Program-made: the position numbers and the translations under genes
Part shown: piece after piece, positions 1 through 7,260 of the stretch
How positions within the stretch are numbered: position 1 is the first letter of the stretch
Layout: the number at the start of each line of letters is the position of its first letter
Notes under the pieces: generated by a model
Told to the model about the DNA's origin: nothing
Seen by the model: the letters and a program-made list of their open reading frames with translations, nothing else
Database searches by the model: none
Assembly: GCA_019915015.1 (NCBI GenBank)
Contig: JAHBBC010000093.1
Location: 1 to 11,018, forward strand
Source of the DNA: Auriscalpium vulgare
Taxonomy: Eukaryota > Basidiomycota > Agaricomycetes > Russulales > Auriscalpiaceae
Direction of reading: 5' to 3'
DNA: 11,018 bases

Positions 1-1592
1 TCTATTGCATGTGATTGCCAACCTACAACAGTTCCTTCTGCACCATTGGTAACACACACTTCAGTTGCTTCATTGCGCTTTATCATAACAGGTAATCCAT
101 GACAAAGCTTGAGAATGCCAGGGATGTTCATAGTAACACCATGAGGCAGACTGTGAAGCTTTGCTTGCATTTCAGGAGGTACAATATTTGATTTTCGCTT
201 TGGATCAAGTTGCCTGCCTTGAGATTTGACAGTGGTAGGCTCTCTAGATTTCCATTTATCAACACTATAAAAAGGCTTCAAAACTTGATTTGTTTCCTGT
301 GCAAAGCGATCTGACATTGTAGTATTAATTTGGTCACGCTGAGAGTTAAAAGCAGTGATTACAGATACAAAGCGAAAGTTGGGATGGTTTGGATCAACAT
401 CTGGATTTTGAGGCCCTTTAATTCTAGATCACAAAAGAGCAATGTCTTGCGGAGTACATGATTTGTAACACATATTTTCCAATGCTACACGGAACTGTGC
501 ATCTCTCTCTGTCTGTGAGCGTTGTCGCATATTCTGTCTCAAGAGGACAACAACCGTTGTTTAATGCCATAAAGCCTTGCCAATCGTCCGTTGTTGCTCT
601 CTAAAGCCGTTAGTAGTTCCTAGGACAGTGGAGACATGGTGGCTATATAGTGCCGGCCCTTTTGTCTGGACAGGGGGCAATTGTGCAAAGTCACCAGCAA
701 AAATCATATTCTTACCACCAAAGGCTTGATCATCACTTTGTAGCGCAAGACTCATTTGTGCACTGATATGATAGAAGTCACCACAGTCAATCATTGAGAC
801 CTCATCTAAGAATACATATTTGACACTTTTCAACCGTTCACGTATATTTGCCAAGGTGGTTGCTGCTTCACTTACACCAGATCCAGATCCTTCTCCTCCT
901 CCTCGGAAGCCAAGAATTGAATGATAAGTTGACCCTGACACCAAGGCAGCTGCTGTACCAGTAGGAGCCATTATCAAAAATACAAAACTGTGTTTTTGTC
1001 TGTCAAAGAGAGCCATGAGAGCTTTGATAACCTGGGATTTACCTGTACCTGCCATACCTCCAATATGCATTTTGAGTTGTTCAGCAAATATGTCAACAGA
1101 GTGGTTTGCTATGATTCGATAAGCTCGCTCTTGTTCTTCGTTGAGTGTATATTCTTGGGCCACCTCATCAATGAGCTGCGCATCTTCTTCACTGACAGCT
1201 TTAAAGGTCTTGTACAAGAACTCGCGATCTACGACTTTCACTTCATTAACATTATATGGCTTTGGTATGCCATTAGGGGATGGTCATTTTCCTTTCCTAC
1301 TTGGTGGTACTGTTCCTGCTTCTTGTTTAGGATTTCCTTTTCTTATCTGCTAGTACATCCTTCCATTGCTTTCTGTCATGATATCTCCATTTGTGATATC
1401 AGTATCAATACTCCATCCATTATTCTTGTCTGCTGCAGCCCAACCTCCATTTTGCAAAACTTGTTCAATTTCAGCCATCTGTATTGCTTTGTTCGCTGTT
1501 TTCCCACTCACCTCATCAAATTGAGTGCTCAGCCATTCAAGCTCCTTGTCATTAAGTGCTTCATCTGTATTGCGATCCTCACTATATTGGCA
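1..1592 (-). pseudogene. Helitron Rep-helicase, PIF1-type helicase domain (stop codons, C-terminus outside the window)
   Basis: This is a superfamily 1 PIF1-type DNA helicase, the unwinding half of the Helitron protein. The longest intact piece is 561-1241, starting inside the domain at a non-ATG codon. It shows 'LNEEQERAYRII' (Q motif region), Walker A 'GGMAGTGKSQ' (1032-1061), Walker B 'YVFLDEVSMI' (Asp 804-806, Glu 801-803) and motif III 'GDFAQLPPV' (669-695). The same frame continues on both sides through stops: TAA at 561-563, TGA at 429-431, TGA at 1284-1286 and TAG at 1350-1352. Past the first two stops it reads 'FVSVITAFNSQRDQIN' (motif IV region) and, near the left edge, 'GLPVMIKRNEATEVCVTNGAEG' in part, the motif V region. 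The last motif lies off the window. Upstream of 1352 the linker reads cleanly to the frame change near 1590. The four in-frame stops make it a pseudogene. Confidence 0.9.
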
Positions 1593-3208
1593 TCTAAATC
1601 ATCCTGAAATTGACCAAAGATAGGATTGAGCCCCATTTTTTTGTTCTCTTTCTCTGCAGCCTTGCGTTGAGCATGAAAATTATCTCGTGCATCATTGCAT
1701 TCATATCGTATGTGAAAGAATTTCATCAACTCAAGCTGTCGTGGGGTAAAGGTGTATGTCTCAAAGGCCTCCTGCCAAGTTTGACCATTCAGTTTCAAAT
1801 CACAGCCCACGCGCCAAGGTTTGAATAAGGTAAGCATGGTCAAACAATAGTCTTCATATTTCCCTTTGTCTTTTCTAGGCAGAGTTCCCCCAACAAAATT
1901 GAGCACAATTGGCTCATCCTCAGATGCTAGCCTAACACTATGTGTTTCACATTGGGGATGTCCCGCCAGAAATTGGGGGTACTTTTTTGGCTTCTTTTCT
2001 TTTCGATCCCTGCGTTTACTCCCTTTCTTTGGCTTGGACTGTACATAGTCAGATGAGCTATCATCTGCTTCTGTGCTATCAGTATTCATTTCATAGTCCT
2101 CATCATCTGAGTCATCCACAACTGTGCTCATGTCGTTATGATCAATATCCATCTCATCGTCACTATCAACAATTGTCTTGTCTGTGTCACTTTCAATATC
2201 TATAACAATGTGCTCATCATCACCACCACCAACTTGTATTTTGTGATCTAAGTCTTGGTCTATATCCATCATGTCATGCTGATTGTTAAGATCAGTTTTC
2301 TCAGCCACATCTTCTTCATCTGCCTTTTGGCCTTTGGGAATCTTGAACTTGGTAGCAAAGCGACACCAATCATAAAGAGTCATAGCTTCATAGTCTACAG
2401 GGCGCTTGGTAAAGTCATCTACAGTTGTCAATGCAACAATTTTCCCTTTTACTTTGTTGATAACAACACGATCTCCATTCTCTTCTTCAGGCTCCAGTGA
2501 GTTCCAATATCTTTTCACTTCATTGATGAATGGCCACCAATAAAATGTCTTAAATTTATGACTAGTGTAATGGTCAGGATGACCTAACACATAGAGAGAT
2601 GCCATTGGGCCACCTATTTCCATCTTGGTAGTCATGGAGTTTACCACTTGAACCATGACCTTGCGTGCCTTTTCCATTTGCGTTGCAGTTCCGCTGAGAA
2701 ACTCAGAGTTGCAATTGAAGACTGATTTAATAGCCTCTAACATGACATGAGTCTTTAAAGGTGTCTTGGTTATATAGTCAGTCACATATGCTATAATAGA
2801 TTTAATAGCAGTTCCAGATAGAAGACTGGCAACATCCGAATTGCACCTAATGAGGTAAGTCAACGTAGGGTTGAATGTGTTCAGCCAGGCCTCACCATGT
2901 TTCACTTCAATAGCCCCTGTACTCATGTCCACCAATGTATATCACGAGGGAACCGTGATTTGCATGAGGAATACTTTTTGTTTGTGCAACCTGCATGACA
3001 TCTATGACGATTGGAGCGAAATATCAGTTCATCAGCAGTCTCCCACATACGTGTCCACCACGATTTATTTGCAGAGCATGACATACATTTATCATCTTCA
3101 ATTGTTTCATGGTTGGAGCACATCTTGGGTGGATGCTCTGGCAAAGCACATGTGGGATCTAAACCACTGTCACCTCTTTCCAAGTTGTCTTGAATTTGAC
3201 TGTGAACA
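1529..3208 (-). pseudogene. Helitron Rep-helicase, middle part with the two-tyrosine motif and acidic linker
   Basis: This continues the Helitron Rep from the copia insertion site. First comes a Cys/His-rich block (2936-3200) including 'CMSCSANKSWW', 'RSNRHRC' and 'CKSRFPRD', known in this family just before the catalytic tyrosines. A frame change near 2930 leads into a 468-codon open stretch (1529-2935). Its residues 50-57, 'YVTDYITK', are the YxxxYxxK motif: Tyr codons at 2786-2788 and 2774-2776, Lys at 2765-2767. These tyrosines attack DNA during nicking and rejoining. Then comes the C-terminal Rep region ('MTLYDW'), an Asp/Glu/Ser-rich linker (residues about 228-296) and a Lys/Arg-rich patch (301-319). 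A further frame change near 1590 cuts it from the helicase. In fungal Helitrons Rep and helicase are one polypeptide, so I read the change as damage and not as two genes. Confidence 0.88.
3204..3208. repeat. Target-site duplication of the copia element, left copy (GAACA)
   Basis: The five bases GAACA lie directly before the TG of the 5' LTR and are repeated at 9219-9223 after the CA of the 3' LTR. Five bases is the usual duplication length for Ty1/copia integrases. On the minus strand the site reads TGTTC and falls within Helitron Rep codons; collapsing the two copies to one restores the Helitron frame. Confidence 0.95.
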
Positions 3209-3310
3209 TGTTGAAGTGAGGACGGAAGTCGAGCGTGCACTGCAGGACAGTGACGCCACATTAGGTGATTACGTAACACTCGAAAGATTTTCGTCCATCG
3301 TCGCTACCTA

Positions 3311-3347
3311 CACTCTTCACCCATTCTATTCATCGTGGTGAAGAGTG
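3311..3347 (+). repeat. 11-bp inverted repeat (hairpin) in the LTR
   Basis: CACTCTTCACC (3311-3321) and its exact reverse complement GGTGAAGAGTG (3337-3347) flank a 15-base loop. The same structure is at 9019-9055 in the 3' LTR. It lies about 80 bp before the TATA-like run, so it could be a protein-binding palindrome in U3. Its role is unknown. Confidence 0.75.
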
Positions 3348-3425
3348 AGTACCTTACACATTCGTCATGCAGGCTTATACTGATTGTCTACCTACTAGTA
3401 CACTAACCCGTGTTCCCTAGGTAGA

Positions 3426-3434
3426 TATATATAA
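3426..3434 (+). promoter_or_regulatory. TATA-like box in the 5' LTR
   Basis: TATATATAA is the only strong TATA-like run in the LTR and lies about 80 bp before its end. That is a sensible place for a U3 promoter starting transcription in the duplicated segment just downstream. The same box is at 9134-9142 in the 3' LTR. The transcription start is inferred only. Confidence 0.6.
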
Positions 3435-3510
3435 CCCATTCTATTCATCGTGGTGAAGATACACTAACCCGTGTTCCCTAGAACCCGAGCCTGCGCATTT
3501 AGCTGCGTCA

Positions 3511-3525
3511 GGTTATGGGCCCTGC
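3511..3525 (+). other. Primer-binding site for an internal fragment of initiator tRNA-Met
   Basis: The bases GGTTATGGGCCCTGC directly follow the 5' LTR. They are complementary to the anticodon stem-loop (anticodon CAU) of eukaryotic initiator tRNA-Met, whose arm reads GCAGGGCYCAUAACC in the 5'-to-3' direction. They do not match the tRNA 3' end, so no CCA-complementary TGG is present. Drosophila copia is known to prime with such a cleaved tRNA half. The host's tRNA sequence is inferred from known homologues. Confidence 0.85.
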
Positions 3526-3529
3526 TATC

Positions 3530-3796
3530 ATGCCCGACAACTCCCTCGACACCTACACATCCTCAGTCTTCAAGATTGAGAAGCTCCTCGAAGATGGATC
3601 CAACTGGAACATCTTCAAGGAACACATGGAGACCGCTTTTACGCGGCGCAAGCTCATGCGGCACGTCAGAGGCACTGCAAGAAAGCCTGTGGTGATCAAG
3701 GAGACGACAGGTGGGAAGTGGTTCAAGGATGGGGCGGACACGGCGAAGGATAAGCCGCTGACGGATGAGGAGATAGAGAAGTCGGAGACGGAGTAG
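3530..3796 (+). pseudogene. gag: copia Gag, N-terminal fragment ending at an in-frame TAG
   Basis: Gag forms the virus-like particle that packages element RNA. This piece starts MPDNSLDTYTSSVFK and contains 'KLLEDGSNWNIFKEHMETAF', the typical opening of copia Gag ('L.G.NW..W'). An earlier ATG in frame at 3515 lies within the primer-binding site; I prefer 3530 because it leaves that site free. The frame stops at TAG 3794-3796, after a charged Lys/Glu/Asp-rich stretch, then continues in the same frame with 'EEYSSKEATVRE' and on through the rest of Gag and integrase. So the stop most likely arose by a point change from a sense codon such as CAG or GAG. Read-through suppression is a less likely alternative, because copia elements usually encode Gag and Pol in one open frame. 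Confidence 0.88.
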
Positions 3797-5881
3797 GAGG
3801 AATACAGCTCGAAGGAGGCGACGGTACGCGAAATGGTTTTCCAATCCATTCCCCCCCTCGTCATCAGCAAACTTCGCTCCACCACCTCCGCCAAAGAACT
3901 CTGGGCCGAGCTCGTCAATTACCAGCAGATCAAGAGCGTCGACGTGCATCGCGAGCTCCTGCGCCGCATGCGCGCGCTACGCTGCCCGGACGGCGCTGAC
4001 CCGGACCCGACGCTCACGAAGATGTCCAACTACTACGAGCGTCTCAAGCTCATGGGTGTTCCGATCGAAGACGCCACGTTCGCCGCGGACATTCGCGCCG
4101 CCATGCCCCCTTCCTATCGACAAGTCCTTCACACGCTCGACACCGTCCAGCGCGCCACCGGCAAACCGTCGACAAGCGAGTCCGTCATCGCGGAAATCAA
4201 GATGTTCTATGACTCGAACATTGCCGATAAGAACACGGACGAGACGCAGGCGAACGCCGCGCTCGGTGCGGCGGCACGCAAGGCCGGCACGTCGGCGAGG
4301 GGAAAAGGAAAGGGCAAGGGCAAGTCCAAGTCGGACAAGCACTGCACGCACTGCGGCCGAGACGGTCACATCGCCGCAGACTGCTATGCCAAGGGCGGAG
4401 CAAAGGAAGACCAGGCACCGTGGAATCGCAAGAAGTCGAAGCAGAACACGGCCACCGCTAGCTCCGAGTCGAAGCAGAGCATCGCGCTCGCAATCGCTCC
4501 GACTGCCACCGCCACGCCGCGCAAGACGACGATTAGTGAGCTGCATCGCGCAGCGAATCACATCAGCCACGACACCCTTTGCAAGATGGTCGCTAGCGGC
4601 GCCATCACAGGCATCAACCTCGACATGGACTCGACGCCCGAGCCATGCGACATATGCACCCGCGCGAAGGCCATGCACAAGCCTTTCCCGAAGGAGAGCA
4701 CGAGCACCAACGTCAAGGTCTACGGCGACAAGATCGTCACCGACGTATGGGGACCCACGGAAGTCAAATCGCTCGGAGGTGCGAACTACACCCTCAACTT
4801 CATCGACCTTCACTCCCACGAGATTCGGCAGTACCACATGGCCAAGAAGTCGGACACTTTCAAGTGTTACACGAACTATGAGGCCTGGGTCAATGTCCAG
4901 CGCGCCACGCACGTGAAGACGCTCGGTTCTGACCGCGGAGGAGAATACATGAGCGCAGAGTTCATCGCGCACACCGAGAGCAAGGGCACCGTCCGACATT
5001 TCACCTCGCACGACTCGCCCCAGTCCAACGGCGCCGCAGAACGTCTCAACCTCACGCTCCTCAACGACGCGCGCGCAATCCTAGCCGCTTCCGGTCTGCC
5101 AAAATATCTCTGGGCCGAAGCTCAGCGCCACGCGGTCTGGATGCGTAACCGCACGCCGACCAGCGCCAACCCGGACGGCCGCACGCCGCTTGAAGTCACC
5201 ACCGGTTGGAAGCCGGACCTCTCAGGGCTAATTGCCTGGGGATCCAAGGTCTGGGTCAAGGAACTCAATGCCACGAAGCTGGAGCCACGCGCCATCGAAG
5301 GACGATTCGTCGGATATGACGAGGAGTCAAAGGCGTGCCGCATCTACTGGCCAGGCAAGCAACGCGTCACGGTCGAGAGGAATGTGTACCCGTCTCACGA
5401 CGAGGCACTCGCCCCGGAAACTGCGGAAATCGAGGGAGGGAGAGTGGAATCCGCTCTCCGCAGCCCGGAGGAACAGCAAACCAAACCGGCGAGCACCCCC
5501 ACAGCACCCTCGAGTCCTATTGCACCTCTCGAACCGACGCCAACGCCTGCGATCGAGTCCAAGGGCAACAAGAAGCGCGATGACGGCCTTATACCGGCCG
5601 ACAGCAACTTCGGACGCGGAAAGCGCAACGCCGTGCTGCCTCCTGGCGAGTACAAGCGTATGCATCATGGTGCAGCCGCCGCGACCGCCAACGTCGACAC
5701 TACGATCAGTTCACCCGGCATCATTATCGGCTGGGACCAGGCGAGCAGCTTCGTCGAGCACGCGCTTGTTGCCAGCTCTGGCAACGACCCCAGGACGATC
5801 GACGAGGCACTCAGAGGCCCGAAGTCCAAGCGTTGGCGCGGTGATGGGCGTCCAACTGGTAGTGAGGCGGATATATATTGA
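3797..5881 (+). pseudogene. gag-pol: copia Gag C-terminal part plus integrase, running into the inner insert
   Basis: The first ATG here is 3833 and residue numbers count from it. Gag continues ('ELWAELVNYQQIKSVDVHRELLRR') to a CCHC zinc knuckle CxxCxxxxHxxxxC (residues 171-184, 4343-4384) that binds RNA. A short Ala/Thr/Ser linker then leads straight to the integrase zinc domain: His 238 and 243, Cys 272 and 275. The integrase core inserts element cDNA into the genome; its catalytic triad is Asp 304 (4742-4744), Asp 367 (4931-4933) and Glu 403 (5039-5041), with the copia D-35-E spacing. 'RAIEGRFVGYDEESKACRIYWP' in its C-terminal part is also typical. From residue 650 'NDPRTIDEAL' opens the reverse transcriptase leader. 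The element's own sequence ends at 5841; the last 13 codons and stop (to 5881) come from the insert. No protease DSGA motif lies between knuckle and integrase. Confidence 0.93.
5838..5841. repeat. Target duplication of the inner insert, left copy (GCGG)
   Basis: GCGG lies immediately before the TG end of the inner insert and is repeated at 7319-7322. An alternative cut gives a 5-bp repeat GCGGT (5838-5842 and 7319-7323) and shifts the insert ends by one base. Either way, removing the insert with one copy gives the same continuous codons, ...Arg-Gly-Ser-Ile-Gln..., typical for the reverse transcriptase leader. Confidence 0.8.
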
Positions 5882-6139
5882 TGTCCAATCCTCAGAGCGC
5901 AGTAGTGAACGTATCGAGTTGAGGGAGTGCAGTCAGGGTCCCGAGACTACGCACGGCAAATCCTGCTCGGAATACGAGTGGGACACAGTGACTAGGACTT
6001 GGATCGGAGGGCGCGAGAGGCTGGGGGAGAGGACGATAGTGCGAGAGCTAGACACGGCACGGATCACCGAAATGATACAGTGCTGGAGACGCGACGGGCG
6101 AGCTCCCAAGAATGTGTCACGGAAGCTAGGAATGTCGGA

Positions 6140-6199
6140 GGGGACGCGAGGACTATTTCGAGAGTCGAAGGGGACGCGAGGACTATTTCGAGAGTCGAA
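6140..6199 (+). repeat. 30-bp tandem duplication (two copies) in the inner insert
   Basis: A 30-base unit beginning GGGGACGCGAGG occurs at 6140-6169 and again, identically, at 6170-6199, followed by the first five bases of a third copy. The exact identity suggests a recent slippage or local duplication. Because 30 is a multiple of three it keeps any frame open, which lengthens spurious open frames here. Confidence 0.93.
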
Positions 6200-6290
6200 G
6201 GGGAATTACGCAGCGGTGGCAATGGTCGGGGGAATATATCAAGGGCGAGAGGGACGAAGTATGAGGCGGTGACGAAGGAACAGAGGGGCG

Positions 6291-6296
6291 TATATA
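6291..6296 (+). promoter_or_regulatory. TATA-like box inside the inner insert
   Basis: TATATA within GGGGCGTATATAGGCC is a good TATA match in G-rich surroundings, 450 bp from the insert's left end. It would fit a U3 promoter if the insert is an LTR in plus orientation. A second A/T run (ATATATATT, 5871-5879) lies near the left end, so the choice is uncertain. Confidence 0.4.
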
Positions 6297-7050
6297 GGCC
6301 TGATCTCTGCGTTGAAGGTGCGGGGTGTCGATGGGGAGAGTAGCAAGGCGTAGGGAGATTTCGAAGGGCAAGAGGGGATTTGTCGAGGGTCGTGGTATTG
6401 GTATTCATATTGATATTGCGGCGTGGTATTGGTGTCGAAGTTTCGTGCGTCTAAGAGCTAGAGCGACGGGTTGTGGTGAAGTCAGACCACTTCAGGCGCT
6501 CTTTCGAGATCCTGAGTACGAGGGGGAATAGTAACTTGTTATTCTGTCTGTCTAGCGACTCAGAACTATTTGTACGACAAGCGAGTCAGAAATCCGTATC
6601 GTATGGACGTGACATAGTGAAGACAAATACGATCTAAAACGCGGTAGACGTGGGTCAGATATCACGGGGTGTACGAAGTGGACGCGGGGGAGTGAGTATA
6701 CGAGGGATGTGGCAAGAGAGGATCGTTGAATTACGGACGGATTTAGGTTTAGTTCCGACTTACGATCGCCGCTAGGGGGCGAAGTGCGTTTAGCGCGCTA
6801 GCGCTTATATCGTAAGGCGCTGGTGGTGTATCGTAAAGTCGAGCGGGGTATCCGATGTATTCCGAGTGTAAATTGAAGGGAGGGACGTACGACGGGCGGT
6901 CTTGGCTCGTTGTGTAGCGCTCCTGCCTATCTCGGACGGCTGTGGATTAACGTAGACGGGACCATATCGTGGATCGAGATGTGGGGAATATCGAGAAATC
7001 GGGGAACGCAGAAGGGAAGTATGATTGACAGCGGCGCATCACGGCGGGGA

Positions 7051-7130
7051 AGGATTGTGGCGTGTGGCTCCAAGTCAGATAGCCGCTGGGTGACTGTTGT
7101 GCGGGGCCGTAGGATTGTGGCGTGTGGCTC
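7051..7130 (+). repeat. 20-bp direct repeat, copies 60 bp apart, in the inner insert
   Basis: AGGATTGTGGCGTGTGGCTC occurs at 7051-7070 and at 7111-7130 without a mismatch; the 40 bases between them are unrelated. It could be a pair of protein-binding sites or the trace of a segmental duplication. Function unknown. Confidence 0.9.
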
Positions 7131-7260
7131 GGGGCGCTTGGTGGGGCGTGTAGGCTATTTCGAGTGCGTTTGGGGCGCTTTCGATAGACGCTGCGGGGTG
7201 GTAGTGAAACCTGATGGTGCGGACCGAGGCCGGCAGGCCGAGGTCACGTGATTTCGGAAG

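Larger units (their letters stand above)
3209..3510 (+). repeat. 5' long terminal repeat of the copia element
   Basis: This 302-bp repeat starts TGTTGAAGTG and ends GCTGCGTCA. Its partner is 8917-9218 (offset 5,708). The ends are fixed by the TG/CA dinucleotides, the adjoining GAACA on the left and the primer-binding site on the right. It carries the likely promoter: a TATATATAA run at 3426-3434. Two internal segments are duplicated: 26 bp at 3319-3344 and 3434-3459, and 22 bp at 3399-3420 and 3460-3481. An 11-bp inverted repeat spans 3311-3347. Four sites differ from the 3' LTR: 3296 C/T, 3297 A/G, 3416 C/T and 3486 C/T, all transitions. Confidence 0.97.

Noticed and set aside
1284..1352. 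The two stops could border a spliced intron in the helicase gene
   Set aside because: The frame is the same on both sides and through the segment, and the segment length is a multiple of three with no clear donor, branch and acceptor set. Point mutations explain it more simply.
3209..3279. The N-terminal start (MLRNHLMW...) of the minus-strand open frame entering the Helitron Cys/His block
   Set aside because: It is encoded by the LTR, as the same peptide also appears opposite the 3' LTR. The Helitron part begins at 3208.
4056..4916. A plus-strand Arg/Thr-rich open frame overlapping Gag and integrase
   Set aside because: It is a frame shadow of the real coding frame, which carries the zinc knuckle and catalytic residues.
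3977..5011. A 344-codon open frame on the minus strand across the copia Gag-integrase region
   Set aside because: It lies opposite well-recognised integrase coding sequence. Long antisense open frames are expected in G/C-rich coding DNA, and its Arg/Val/Leu-rich product shows no motif.
6140..6204. CRISPR-like array
   Set aside because: There are only two adjacent identical 30-bp units with no spacers, in a eukaryotic transposon.
5232..6272. A 346-codon plus-strand open frame spanning integrase and the inner insert
   Set aside because: It is out of frame with the integrase, crosses the insertion boundary at 5841/5842, and gives a Ser/Arg-rich product without motifs.
6910..7251. A possible small gene in the inner insert (113 codons)
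   Set aside because: It has low-complexity G-rich codons, includes a 20-bp direct repeat, and shows no recognised domain apart from a chance-like DSGAS.
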